DNA of 64,000 nt from Theobroma cacao (taxonomy: Eukaryota; Streptophyta; Magnoliopsida; Malvales; Malvaceae), in the NCBI RefSeq assembly GCF_000208745.1, contig NC_030858.1, positions 27,534,749 to 27,598,748 of the forward strand. The letters run 5' to 3'. Shown one piece after another: positions 49,251 through 61,635 of this stretch. Positions within the stretch are counted from its first letter, which is position 1. Every line of letters begins with the position of its first letter. Under the pieces are notes generated by a model that saw only the letters and a program-made list of their open reading frames with translations, had not been told where the DNA came from and did no database searches. The position numbers and the translations under genes were made by a program.

Positions 49251-49402
49251 CTTGACACCTCTTGCCTATCTCTTCCTTCCCCCTCTGTCAGGTCATCCAT
49301 ATTGGGTAGCCAGTTCTTTGAAAGTCCTGATCATCTCTGCTCTTTCTTCTTCAAATTCAAGCCCAAGCCCATCACTCACATCCATTGTTGCAAGAGCTTC
49401 CT

Positions 49403-51708
49403 CTACATTACCTCATTTTTGAGTTTAATATCCTGTTCCAAACCCGAAACGTTAAGTTGTCCTCCACCTCTCCCTTTGACCTTATTCCATTCTTGTGTTG
49501 CTTTCTTTATTTTTTTCTTTAATTTCAACTTCTTTTTCCTCTGTCTATCTTCATCTTCTTTGTTCTTTGTTTTCACAAATCTGTTTCCCTTTCCAGAATT
49601 CTCCCTGTTGTGTTTTCTGATTCCTCTATTTGGTTCTGGCTCGTCTGAGACTCTGCCCAATGATTACATCCTTCCTGATCCATCTCCTTCAACGCTTGAT
49701 TTTTTTTTCTTGTTTTAACTATTCTTTCATTCAAGCTGGAGGCTTTATCTGCCTTTCTTGATGATGCTGTTTTCTTAATTAACACCCCTGTTTTTCTTTT
49801 TTTCTTTCCACTTTCCTTTTTTTTGAGGTCTCTCAACACAACATCTCCTGAGATTGTTAACCCAGGGTCTTTAAGTTTCTTTTTCAATGTTAACCCTTTC
49901 TCTAGAATTTTCTTTCCATATTTTTTCATACTTTTCACTTCATCCGAAACTTGAGATACGCTGTCCATCCCCCTATCTTCCTTCTCTGAGTGCCATTCAA
50001 TTTTGCTGTCCCTACTACTATGCAACGACATCTTCTCCATATCCCAATTTTGATTTAGATCTTTATCCTTCTCTCTTCCTTGTGGTGAATTTTGTTTAGA
50101 GTCATCTCCTAAGAAGTTGGACTATCTGTGCTCTTTCTTGCCCATTTCTATTTCTGACCCATTCTCTTTATCTTTTCCCAGCCCATCTTGATTACTATTT
50201 CCTTCTCTTATCTCTATTCCTTTTTTTCCTTGACCTAGCTCTATCTTCTCTTTTTTCTCAATCCCTCCACCACCTGCTCCTTTGGGCCCAATTGCTCTTT
50301 CAGATAGCCTTTTAACCCGTTCTACTATTTTTCTTGGGCTGACCAAGCCTTTCTCACCATCCTGCTTTTCTTTAGCCCATTCAACCTTTTCAAATCTTTG
50401 AATTTTCATGTTTCCTTCTCCTTGTCTCCCATCCCCAAGTTATGGGTCCCCCTCATTCTGACTCCTATGTCCTTGGCTGCTGGAACCTTCTATTTGCCTA
50501 GTCATACTAGTCCTATTTTCTAGTGCCATGTCAGGTTGATCTTCCCCATGTTTAATCTCAACCCTCATTTTTCTGACATGGGTCATATCCATCCCATGAA
50601 CGGTTGATCTAGCCCGTATTCCATATGCCTGTTGACTTTCTTGACTATTTGATGGTCTCAATTCCTCTAGCTTCTTTTCGATCACCGAAAAAGTTTTCAG
50701 ATCAATATCAATTGTTTCAGTTTCTATTATTGTTGCTCTCATCGTGCACTTTTTTCCATTAACGATCACTTGAAGGCATGTCGGGACCCGTCTTTTACTA
50801 GTCACCTCAACCTTTATGATTGCTTGATCTAGTCGACTTTTCTTCTCGGTTGCCTGATCAACTGTAATAAATCTTCCCCAGCTTTCACCTAGAGTTTTGA
50901 AGATTTTCATGTTCCATAAGTGTGGTGGCAGCTCTTCCACTTTCACCTAGACCTTATACCTCCGCTCATCCTTCTCCAGGTTGTAGGGCTTAAGTTCCTG
51001 AAACAATTTTTCAAATATTTTAAAATATTACCTTAAGAGAGTTTCCATCTCTTCTCTATCATCAAAGGTGACCAGTACGTTCATTCCTCCAACTGGCCTC
51101 ACCCTTGCGGTTACCCCTTCACAAGCCAAATAACTTTCAATGGCTTTGCAACTTACAGTCTCTCTCAAGTTGCCTATGGCGCTACGCTGTGTGCATTCAA
51201 CTTCATCAGCTTCAATAGGCACTCTAATTCCTTCCAATTCCTTGGTTTCCTAAAATGGGTTTATGTTTCCCTTTTCCATATATAGTTTCCTTGTGTCTCC
51301 ATAATCACTGTAAAATGCCCCATTGGTAACCACCTCTCTGAAGGTTCTCCTTCCATTCCCTACCCCCATCTCCTGCAAGATCTTAGTCGGTCTTTCTCCT
51401 ATTCTGTACGAGTTTTCCTTTGGTTTGTCTGCTTCTTTTATACTTAAAGTCCCTCCATCCAACCTTCTATTTTGGCCCATATCGATGGCTCTGTTTAGCT
51501 CCACTCTGTATCGATACCTTACAAAGGCATATCTTGTGATTCTATTCCTTGACACTCTAGGTAAGTAGATGTCTACTACCACCCCAAATTGATTGAAGAA
51601 AGCTTTCAAGTCCTTCCACGAAACTCTCAGGCTAACATTGTCAACAAAGGTTGTGAAAATGGTCTTCCTCAAACGGTCAAAATGCATGTTCTCCCGTCTT
51701 TTTTCCAT
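49403..51708 (-). pseudogene. LINE ORF1: RRM protein with a Lys/Glu-rich C-terminal region
   Basis: The 51250-51708 segment carries an RNA-recognition motif: FTTFVDNVSLRVSWKDL as RNP2-like, and TRYAFVRYRY as RNP1-like, as in ORF1 of many plant L1 elements. The same frame continues with a DUF4283-like stretch (PPHLWNMKIFKTLGESWGRF at ~50900) and a highly charged tail. In-frame stops near 51247, 51025, 50437 and 50119, and a probable frame change near 49600, break it. RNA binding and chaperoning of the LINE RNP is the family role. Confidence 0.8.
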
Positions 51709-51840
51709 TCCGTTGATCCGTTTGGTTTTGCGTTAGCTCTTTCTGTAGCTCCCACTCGACGGTCATCCCACCAATCCTCATACCTAGCTCTTTCTCGCAC
51801 TCGTTCTTTCTCATCGTTTTCTCTCGCTTAAAATTTCAAT

Positions 51841-52328
51841 CTTGTAGTAAGTGCTGGTTTTGTCTGCTATCTTTATCTGTCCAGTTTTGCAATAAAAGGC
51901 CATCTTCTGCAAAATAGTTGGAACAAAAGGCCATTCTACTCTATCATATGCCTAGCTCATATCCATCTTTAGTGCAAAGTTTGCCATCTATCCTTGTCTC
52001 TTATTATGCAAGAAATGAACAACCTCATGAGCCATAATAACATTATCAGTAATCAGTCTGTCAAGAACAAATGCACTTTGGTTTTCAGAGATTGTAATGG
52101 GAAAAATAGATTTCAATCTATTGGTAAGTACTTTGAAGGATATTTTATAAAAAAATGTTGCACAAGCTTATTGGTCTAAATTCGCTTACCAATTCTGAGT
52201 TACCAACTTTTGGGATTAAAGATATATGTGCATGATTTATGCTTGCAAGTCTTGGCCTTCCTTCAAGAAAATCAATCACCAATTGATGAACACTTACCCC
52301 CAAAACATCCCAGAACCTTTGATAAAAC
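51841..52328 (-). pseudogene. older L1-type LINE, 5' fragment of the RT domain
   Basis: Minus strand: INHAHISLIPKVGN, EFRPISLCNIF, then (next frame) FVLDRLITDNVIMAHEVVHF, and ALKMDMS, stop, AYDRVEW. These are RT blocks 1 to 3 of a plant L1. The fragment is cut at 52328 by the Tat element's LTR and at 51841 by the younger LINE. It continues, after the younger LINE, at 44100. The conserved Lys before AYDRVEW is a stop (TAG). Confidence 0.8.
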
Positions 52329-55287
52329 TGTTGTAACGTGCGGGTCCGGGAACCCGACCTCCAGACGCGATGAAAACTCTAAAAATTAGGAGTCGCCACC
52401 AATCTTTTTTACTAGATGCGATTGGCCACCTATCGACTCGATTCTAATCGATGAAGCCTTAAATTAATTTTAAGCCCACCGAAAAGAACCTTAAACTGGT
52501 CTATGTTTTTCTAAATCTAAGTTCGAGAGTACGGTTACGCTCGGGAAAGGATTAGCACTTCCGGGACTCCCGTTCCATGAACGGTACCATTTTTAAATTA
52601 TTATATTAAGCTTTAATTTTTTAAGTTCACTATATTTTCTTAGTTATTATTCTCTTATTTTATCTCCTATTCAACTTAAAATGGAATGCAAATGTGAGGC
52701 AAGATGAAATGCATGGTATGAAATGAAAAATGTCAAATGGATAACCTTTTATCGATGACATTCTCTCAGATCCGCCCATCATACTGGTGGGATCCGGGGC
52801 GTTCTCTCACCTAAAAAATTATCCGAGAAATTCACCTTCGCAAATTCGACGAATAAATCCCATCATCGGGGTTATCGTATGTTTTTTTTAAAAATAATAT
52901 TTTCGTGAATAATGAACCTAATACGAGCGAAAGCCTTTTATTAAAGATGTTTCTCGAGCCCTCCCATCATACTAGTGGGACCCGAGGACACCTTTTCATC
53001 TAAGAAACTTTTCGAGGAATACCCGCCTTCGCAAGATCCTCGGAAGATCCCATCATCGGGGCTTAAACTCGAAAACAAAAATATTTATATGCAATGATAT
53101 GCAAGATGCAACATACATATATGCTATGCTAATGCAATTATCTATTTTTTTTATCATTTAATTATTATTTTTGTTTTATTTCATATTATCATATTTTTTA
53201 CTTTTTTAGTCTCCTATATTTTATTTTTTTTATATTCTTAGTTTCTCCTATGTATTCCTTTTATAATTTAGATAAATTGTTTATAATTCCATGTTATTTT
53301 AGTGAACAAAATTTTATTTTTCTTTTACATAACATTTTATTAATCTATAATTTATACTATTAGATATTTAATGATTAATTTTAAATTAGCTATTGTTTTG
53401 GATTTGTTTCCTTATTTTTTTATTTATTTTGTCCATTTATTTAATGTCATGTATATTGCATTTTCACAAATTAATTATTTACTATATATTCGAATTATTA
53501 TTATTATTTTTATCTTTTTTTTATCTATTGTTATTTATTTATTATTTTTATTGAGTAATTTTTGTATAGTCAAATTCTTTATTTATTAAACTTTTGGGAT
53601 CTTGAAATCGAGGCCCTCCCATCGTACTAGTGGAGCCTTGATTCGGATTCCGAACCTAAGGAATATGGGTCCGAGATTGTGACTTCTCACGTCCCGACCG
53701 ATCATCCCATCATCGGTATTGTTTACTTATCTTATTTAAATTGAATAACTCATCACTTTGCCCCATTCTCATTCTTTTTCATTTATGAAGCTATCTTTTT
53801 AAATACTTTGACAATTGCATAGTTTATTATACTATATTTTCTATTTTTATTATTTTATTATTTTATTATTTTTTCAAATTCTTTTTCATTCATGATTTCC
53901 CCATATAAACTCACCTAGTTAAATGTGTTATTATTATGTCTCACGTTTCAACTCTTCCTACATTTTATATTTTCTCTTAACCATATTCTTAATCTAGTCA
54001 TATATTTCCTTTTCTGATATATATAATTTAATCTAAGTGAACCTATTCCCATTTACTAAATATTTAATGTTATTTTATATTGAACATCCACTTAAACCTA
54101 TTATTATTTTTAGTTAAATGTTCTTTTGTTTCTTTCTATATATTTTTATTCTTGGATCTATTTTTATAACTAAATAACCTTTCTACCTAATTTTGCTATT
54201 ATTTATTACATAATCAAATATATATATATATATATTCTTATATTTTTGTCTTATCCCACTTCTTATATATAAAGTTGTAATTTTATTTCCCTAAAAATAA
54301 CTAAAATAGATAAATAAATAAAACAAAATGAAAAACATTCAAAATAGGCATCAAAGATTCAAACCCAATAACTGTAGAGTCTAGAACATACCAAGGTCAG
54401 GCTTGGACTAGCCCAAAACTGAACCCACGGATGCCCACAATAGCTCCAGAAGCCCCCTTCTCCAGGTACAAAACTACGCCATTTTGATGTCCTACCCTAA
54501 GTATAAAATGGCTTTTTTTTCACCCTTTTTCATTTTCTCCCTTCAAATTCTCTCTCTAGCAGTCGAATCTCTCTCCTCTCTCTCTACAAAAAATCTCACT
54601 TTTCTTCTCTCCTCTCTCTCTCACCAGCGCCGGCTTTCTCAACCCTCTTTAGCTTGTCAGTCACCGACCACCCAATAGCCGTCTCTTTCCTAGTGCCGTT
54701 CGAATCTCTCTCTCCTCCCTTTACCGACAACCACCCAAATCAACTTCAGATTTCTCCCAACGGCAGCGTAAAAACCCCCTAGACTGCCCTCCTCTAACTA
54801 GCGACAAGAGGCCCGCAACTCTCTTTCATTTTCTCACCTTTCAGTCGCGGTGCAAAACCCTTAAAAACCTTCTTTTTTTAACCAACGGTAGAAGACCCAA
54901 GATTCTTCTCCCAAATCCGACGGCACCTAAAGTTTTCTATTATGATTTTTTTGTTGCTGGTTGCTAGGATTTTCTAAGGTTTTTGATTGCTTGTTCTTGG
55001 TTACCGCTCTCATTTTCCTCCCCGGATCCCTTTTGCTACAGTGGGGCTTTATACACTCGGCTTTTTGGCCAAGTGTAGTGCCTCCATTACCCTGCCAGAC
55101 GTGAATTTTTCCCGTCTGGCAAGGTGAGGGAGGTGCTTGGCAGGGTGCGTTCGTACCCTACTAGTCGTACCCCTCTCCCCTTTTCTCTCTCTTTTTTTTA
55201 TATTTTTATTTTTATATTTTTTTGGTGTGATTTTTGTTTATGATTTTTTTTACTAATAAAATTTTATTATAATTTTTAGTGTCTACA
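52329..55287 (-). repeat. 3' LTR of the Tat element
   Basis: On the minus strand it begins TGTAGACACTAAAAATT (at 55287) and ends CGTTACAACA (at 52329), 2959 bp. TATAAA is at 55048-55053. Hairpin modules with CCCATCATACT(G/A)GTGGG are at 52775-52791 and 52963-52979, and a weaker one at 53618-53633. The interior between modules is extremely AT-rich. ORFs inside (for example 53371-53589, 54484-54678) are composition artefacts. It is the same family as the solo LTR at 1211-4097. Confidence 0.9.
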
Positions 55288-55305
55288 GCTGCCCCTCTTT
55301 GTGCA
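55288..55305 (-). other. polypurine tract of the Tat element
   Basis: tgcacaaagaggggcagc on the minus strand lies directly before the TGTAGACA start of the 3' LTR, the place and composition expected for the plus-strand primer. Confidence 0.8.
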
Positions 55306-55390
55306 TTTTGAAAATCTAAAATAGTACAAAGACGTAGACATTGTATTTGACTAAATTCTTTAATTCTCTTACTAGGTTTTTTTTTTTTAA

Positions 55391-55611
55391 ATGAACTTCT
55401 CAAGATTGAGGTAATAACACTTTAAGAATAGACTCCTCAAAATTGAGGCAATAAAACTTTAAGAGTAAACTCTTCAAAATTAAGGTAACGAAACTTAAAA
55501 AAATGAACTCCTCAAAGTTGAGGTAACGAAACTTCTTTAAAAATGAACTCCTCAAAACTGAGGCAGTGAGACTTTTAAAAATGAACTCCTCAAAACTGAG
55601 GCAACGAAACC
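55391..55611 (-). repeat. tandem array of hairpin units in the Tat 3' UTR
   Basis: Six consecutive units of ~34-40 bases each contain a form of ctcctcaaaactgaggcaac, in which CCTCA and TGAGG can pair around a 3-4-base loop. Changes in one arm (for example ttctcaagattgagg, ttcaaaattaagg) are only partly compensated. A seventh hairpin, cctcatctgagg, stands at about 55647-55658. The 105-codon minus ORF over the array is a by-product of the repeat. Confidence 0.8.
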
Positions 55612-55659
55612 TTTGTTCTTTTTTGAAATGGTGAAAAATAATCAATTCCTCATCTGAGG

Positions 55660-56490
55660 TTCTACGACTATAAAGATGAATTTTCTTCTTTTTCAATTGT
55701 TTTAAAACTTTGAACATGGCAATTTAAATATCCTAATAATCTTCATCAACTTTTTTTTTGAGTGTTTTAGAGCTCTCTCTTTGATCATTGGGGGATGAAC
55801 CGATCACGCTTCTGATCTCTTGTCTTCACCAATTCATTGCTCACAACTGTTTTCTTCCTCTATCATATGCATGGTCTAATCATTCTTCACATTTTTACTG
55901 TTCTCCGTTTTGTTGCTACTTCCATTTCTTTCTTTCTTTTCTTAGTCTTTTCTCTTTCTTTTTTACATTACCAGACTCCATTTCATTCCCCGTCAATTAC
56001 GATCCTTTTTCAAAATATTGCAAACATTTCTTACTTTATCATGCTCTTTATTAAATATCATTCTAATTTTATGACAAATGCAATGCAATGTACTCATATC
56101 TCCTCTCTTGGCAGAATGGAAATGATGACAATGTTGGGAGCAGAAAGGCTATTTTTCATTAGAAAAAAAAGAAGTTTCTACTATCAGGCATAATGACAAG
56201 GAACAGGGGAAAACCAATTGATACAAAAGAAATACAGTTCTTTCTTAATGACTGTTCCGATAGATATTGACAATAGCCTTGAAATTTTATCTCAAAGCAG
56301 GCACAAGCGTCAGCTCCCTTGTCTTTTGTCTGAACATCTCGGATCATGATTTTCACCATTTCTGTGTTAAGCCCTTGTAGTATTTGGACCTCTTTCGTGT
56401 CTAGACCGCCCTTTTGGGTTTTCGCCCTAAACACATCTCCCATACTCAAGCTGCCTTTTCAGGTTTTCAACTTGAAATTTTTTTTCTTTT
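55660..56490 (-). other. Tat 3' untranslated region
   Basis: This is the stretch between the hairpin array and the end of integrase. ORFs on both strands (55788-56193, 56159-56449) show no retroelement domain. I see no further structure. Confidence 0.5.
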
Positions 56491-56493
56491 TTT

Positions 56494-57594
56494 TTACTCA
56501 AAATATTTCTTGACAGCATCGGCATTCAATGGGTTGGAAAACTCCCTTCCGTCCATCTCTGCCAAAATTAGTGCTCCTCCTAAAAAAGCTTTCTTCACCA
56601 CAAATGGTCCTTCCCAATTCGGTGTCCATTTCCCGCGAGGATCTTGTTGGTTCGAAAGAATTGTTTTCAATACTAACTTTCCCTCGTGGAACTGACGAAG
56701 ATGTACCTTCTTGCCATATGCCCTCATCATTCTCTTTTGATATAACTTCATGTGGCAAAGTGCTGTCAACCTTTGTCCTTCTATGAGATTCAATTGCTTA
56801 TAACGAGCGTTAACCCATTCGGCTTCTTCCAACTGAATTTCTTTAAGGATTCTTAGGGAAGGGATTTCTACTTCAATTGGTAAAACTACTTCCATCCCAT
56901 ATACCAAAAAGAACAGCGTAGCTCCCGTGGAAGTTCAGACTATTGTGCGATAAGCATGCAAAGCAAATGGTAACTTCTCATGCCAATCTTTGTATACATC
57001 TGTCATCTTTTCAATTATCCTTTTGATGTTCTTGTTGGCTGCTTCTACCACTCCATTCATTTTTGGGCGATAAGGCACTGAATTGTGATGCTTGATCTTG
57101 AACTTGGCACAAACCTCTTTCATCATTGAACCATTGAGGTTACTGGCGTTATCTGTGATGATCCTTTCCGGGAGACCATAGCGGCATATTATTTCTTTTT
57201 AGATGAACTTACATACCACTTTCTGGGTCACATTGGCATAAGATGCTGCTTCTACCCACTTAGTGAAGTAGTTAATTGCCACCAGAATAAACCGATGCCC
57301 ATTTGATGCCTTCGAGGTTATTAACCCAATCACATCCATGCCTCACATTGAGAATGACCATGGTGATGTCAGTACATTCAGTGAATTTGCAGGAGTGTGG
57401 ATTTTGTCTGCGTATATCTGACACTTGTGACACTTTCGAGCGAAATCCATACAATCCGTTTCCAACGTGAGCCAGTAATACCCTGCTCTCATGACCTGTC
57501 TTGCCAACATATGCCCACTTGCATGTGCCCCACAAATTCCCTCGTGAACTTCCTCAACTATTCTCTGAGCTTCGGTTGAATCCACATATCTCAA
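56494..57594 (-). pseudogene. Tat integrase
   Basis: The zinc-binding HHCC part (HEGICGAHASGHML ... CHKCQIYA) is followed by the DDE core: GMDVIG with the first Asp, TDNASNLN with the second, VVEAANKNIKRI with the Glu. The C-terminal part has YGMEVVLPIEVEIPS and GPFVVKKAF. A TGA (57343-57345) stands just before GMDVIG, another stop lies near 57200, and the join to the upstream RNase H requires a frame change near 57590. No chromodomain is visible, as usual for Tat. All three catalytic acids are present although the frame is broken. Confidence 0.85.
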
Positions 57595-59809
57595 GCACTA
57601 GATCCCTACTTCTCTTGTATAAGATGTCCCCATCCAAGAAGAAATTCATTGCCAACCTTCTAATGGTTTTCTTATCATTTTCTAAGCTTTGCTCTGGATA
57701 CTGCTGGAACTTGAGATAATGCACAATATCATGGTACCACGGTTTCCCGTCTATTTCTTCCTCTACACTAGAGCAGTGTGCGGGGCACTCTCGAAGATTA
57801 ATCATGATGGGTTGAATCTTGACATCGGTATCAACGTTAAACATTGCTGCCAGCGTGGCTAATGCATTAGCCATTTGATTCTCCTCTCGAGGCAAATGGG
57901 CGAAGCAAATCTTATCAAAATTTTTAATCAGCTTTGAAACATACTTATGATACCAGACTAACTTCGAGTCGTGTGTCTCCTATTCTCCTCGCAACTGATA
58001 AATGACCAAAGCAGAATTCCCATACACTTCCAAAACGTGAATTTTCCTCTCGATTGCTGCTTGAAGACCCATGACACAAGCTTCATATTCAGCCACATTA
58101 TTGGTGCAATAGAAGTTGAGTTTAGCTATGATGGGATAATGATCTCCTTCTGGTGACACTAACACGACCCCTATGCCATGCCCCAAGGCATTTGAAGCTC
58201 CATCGAAAAACATCTTCCAATTCTCTTTCTCCTCTGATTCCTCCTTATTTGTTTGACAAACCGACATCAGGTCCTCATTTGGGAACTCAAACTCCATTGG
58301 TTCATAATCCTCCTCCACCCTTTCCGCCAGAAAATATGCGATTGCACTTCCTTTGATAGCTTTTTAGGACACATATATAATATCATATTCAGACAACAAC
58401 ACTTGCCATTTTGCCACTCTACCTGATAAGGATAGTTTCTCGAAGATGTATTTAATAGGATCCAACTTCGTAATGAGCCAAGTGGTATGATATAGCATGT
58501 ACTGCTTGAGTCGATGCGCCGTCCATGCTAAAGCACAACACATCTTTTCCAATGAGGAATACTTGGACTTGTACTCAGTGAACTTTTTACTCAAGTAGTA
58601 AACTGCCCTTTCTTTCTTACCAGTTTCATCATGTTGTCCCAACACACATCCCATGGATCCTTCATTTACTATTAGGTACAAAAAGAGGGGTCTTTCGGCC
58701 ACAAGTGGTACCAATACTGACGGACTCAACTGATATTCTTTAACCTTGTCAAAAACAACTTGGCACTCATCGTTCCATGCCCCAGGATTATGTTTGTGAA
58801 GAAGCTTGAAGATTGGGTCACATTTGAGTGTGAGTTTTGATATGAACCAGGCTATATAATTCAACCTTCCCAAGAATCCTTTAACTTTTTTCTGCGTTTT
58901 GGGAGGAGGCAAATCACGGATTGCTTGAACCTTATCCGGGTCAACTTCTATTCCTCTTTCACTGACGATGAAACCAAGTAACTTTCCTAAAGTGACTCCA
59001 AAAGTGCACTTTACCGGATTTAATCTGAGCTGAAACTTCCGAAACCTCTTAAATAACCTTTCAAGATTGGTTGCACGGTCCTCTGTTTTGCGAGCTTTTA
59101 CAATCATATCATCCACATACACCTCAACCTCTCTATGCATCATGTCATGGAAAAAAGTCACCATGGCTCGTTGATAAGTTGTCCCAGCATTCTTCAATCT
59201 AAATGGCATTACCTTATAACAAAAGGTCCCCCACATAGTTATGAAGGTAGTTTTTTCTTTGTCCTCTGGTGCCATCTTAATTTGGTTATATCTTGAAAAA
59301 CCATCCATAAAGGAAAACATGGAATGACGAGCAATATTGTTAACGAGGGTGTCGATGTGGGGCAAAGGAAAATTATCTTTTGGGCTAACTCTATTTAAAT
59401 CTAGATAGTCCACACACATTCTTACTTTTCCATCTTTCTTAGGCACTGGGACAATATTTGCAACCCATTTGGGGTACTTAGCTACTTCCAAGAATCCTGC
59501 ATCGAATTACTTTTTCACCTCTTCCTTAATTTTCAACAGCATTTCAGGTTTCATCCTTCTCAACTTTTGCTTAATTGGTTTGCATTTAGGTTTCAAAGGT
59601 AGTTTATGGGCTACAATGTTTGTATTGAGTCCTAGCATATCTTGATAAGACCATGCAAACACATATTCATATTCATGAAGTAGCTTTATTAGTTTTTCTT
59701 TTTCAATTTGCACCAACGTCGTACCAATTTTAACTTCTTTCTTATTATCTTCATTTCCCAAATTAATCGTTTCAAGTCTCTTGATGTGGGACAATTTGTC
59801 TCCCCTCAT
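57554..59809 (-). pseudogene. Tat reverse transcriptase with two RNase H domains
   Basis: RT runs from ~59560 to 58700: VPVPKKDGKVRMCVDY, FSFMDGFSRYNQIKM, YVDDMIV as the catalytic box, GFIVSERGIEVDP. The gypsy-type RNase H follows (FLYLIVNEGSMGCVLGQHD ... YSSLEKMCCALAW). Then an archaeal-type second RNase H (WKMFFDGASN, NNVAEYEACVMGL, VYGNSALVIYQLRGE). In that domain the third expected catalytic Asp is Asn (codon AAT at 58016-58018). Stops: TAA near 59504, one near 58361, TAG at 57980-57982. Gly to Arg changes appear at FSRYNQ and MPFRLKN, places where plant gypsy RTs have Gly. The enzyme cannot be active. Confidence 0.9.
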
Positions 59810-60166
59810 GTTCTACTAGTCTTAACAAATCCGGAGTTAAATCATAATCCTCTACGTTTTCTGTATCGTCAAGTTCACTGACACTTGTACCTTTTTCAAA
59901 ATTAACCTCAAAACCACTGTCACTATCATCTTCGCATTCATTATTTGGAATCCTGAAAGGTAAAGGGAATTGAAAGATGTAGAGCTATTGTATAGATAAA
60001 TAGTTAAAATAAAAGGATGAGATGACAAGAATGGAAATGGTGAATCATGAGAGGAGATATGAGAAATGCACTATGCATGTCAATTTATTAGAATGATAAA
60101 TGATAAAAAGCCCGATACATAAAATTTTCAATGCTCTTGGGCATAAGCACAGATGTTTAATTTGCA

Positions 60167-60560
60167 TTACTTTGAAATTGAATCACAAGTGACTGGTAAA
60201 CTCATAGTGGTCCAACTGCTCAACTTCAGCTCAAGTGGCCCGAGGTATGTAGTAGGGATCCCCTCCACATTTCCTAGCTGCTCTTCGCCTTCCTTCGTTA
60301 CACATATTGATAAATAAAAAAAGGCTTCCCCTAATACTGACACTGATTCTTGGCTCCCAACGGTGAGTGATTTAGGAAAGATGTAGCCTCCGGACCGAAA
60401 TGTCTCGTAGAGATGAGGATATATCATTATATGGTTTTTCAACCCGTGCCCCTTAAAGCGAGCCAACCTTTCCCTTCTTCTTTCAGCTATCATTTCTTCC
60501 CTTTCCTTCTTAGTCTACTTATATCCTAGGCCAAACTTTCTTCATTTTTGGCAGCAAGTA
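60167..60560 (-). pseudogene. Tat spacer protein region with G-patch-like FGLGYK
   Basis: FGLGYK, then ERKEEMIAERRRE, then (60493-60167) MIAERRRERLARFKGHGLKN, PHLYETFRSGGYIFPK and a C-terminal tail. Sequence of this type lies between protease and RT in many plant Tat copies; its role is unknown. A stop sits inside the FGLGYK region. 59810-60166 links it to RT (DLTPDLLRLVE-type reading) and is also degenerate. Confidence 0.6.
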
Positions 60561-60681
60561 TTGGCTTTTTAATGCCTTACAGCTATTTTCCCAATTTTAC
60601 CCTCGTTCAGTATCATTTCCATACTATTTGACTAACAGCCATCTTGGTGGTTTTGGAAAGCCTTGAAATGGGTGGTGTGGT

Positions 60682-61635
60682 TCATTCTCCAACATATGTG
60701 GTGTTAACAAACTCGAAAGATCGAAAGGAACATTCAGGCACTTCTTCCGTCGCTTCCACGTATGGAGTATCCGCTAGCTTGCTTATGAGTAAGTCCTCTT
60801 CCCCGTTAACAAATACAATCTTCCCATCCATGATGAACTTGACTTTTTGGTGAAGCGATGAAGGTATGGCCCCAGCCAAGTGGATCCAAGGTCTTCCCAA
60901 CAAATAATTGTATGAATAAGCGATATCCATAACTTGGAATTCAGTGGTAAAGGTACACGAGCTGATTTCTATCAGTATCTCTATGTTCTCTACTACTTCT
61001 CTCCTCGTCCCATCAAAGGCTCTCACAATCATCTGGCTCTTTCTCATGTAAGACATGTCGATGGGTAAGTGGGCCAAGGTCCTCATGGGCATCACATTCA
61101 GGGACGATCTATTATCAAGCAACACTTTTGCGACGGTACAGCCTTTACACTTGGTAGTGATATGCAAGGCTTTGTAGTTTCCCCTACCTCCAAAAAGGAT
61201 TTCTTCATCGCTAAAGGATATTATGTTACCCACTGAAATGTTCCTAATGATGTAGTCCAAATTTTCAACTGAAATGTCATGATCCACATATGCTTGGTTC
61301 AGAATCCTCATCAAAGAGTTCCTATGTGATTCTGAGCTGAGGAGCAAAGATAGTAGTGAAATATGAGCAAACAACCTGTTCAATTGCTCAACCACATTGT
61401 ACTCACTATGTTTAATGAACTTGAAAAACTCGACAGCTTTTTTTTCCGTCACAGCCCCCTTTGAGCCATCTGTCGATTCTTGAGAATGCACTTTTTCTTC
61501 TCTCAAATTTTGTTCTTTTTCTTGTCCTTTCTCATTTTTGAGATTCTCCAATGCCTCCGGTGTATAGCAACGTCCGCTGCTGGTAATCCCCCCAACATCA
61601 GTTATATTTGCAACATTATCTTGAGATTCGACCAT
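60682..61635 (-). pseudogene. Tat aspartic protease region
   Basis: The retropepsin-like core reads CTVAKVLLDNRSSLNVMP, then MIVRAFDGTRREVVENIEI, then YNYLLGRPWIHLAGAIPSSLHQ. The active-site triad, normally Asp-(Thr/Ser/Asn)-Gly, reads Asp-Asn-Arg because the third codon is AGA (61108-61110). It is 317 codons long without a stop, downstream of gag in the same frame. A short low-similarity linker (EEVPECSFRSFEFVNTTYV) follows. Confidence 0.8.

Larger units (their letters stand above)
44111..51830 (-). mobile_element. full-length but inactive L1-type LINE, inserted in an older LINE
   Basis: The element runs 5' to 3' on the minus strand: ORF1 with an RRM, ORF2 with endonuclease, RT and RNase H, a ~1-kb 3' region and a poly(A) tail seen as T(10) at 44111-44120. 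Likely target-site duplications are aaatttctat (44101-44110) and aaatttcaat (51831-51840), 9 of 10 identical. 44112-45108 holds no coding sequence beyond the element's 3' UTR. Total length of ~7.7 kb is normal for plant L1. Confidence 0.9.

Noticed and set aside
55391..55658. CRISPR-like look of the regular ~36-bp repeats
   Set aside because: Units are contiguous variants without unique spacers, in a plant retrotransposon UTR. CRISPR does not apply.
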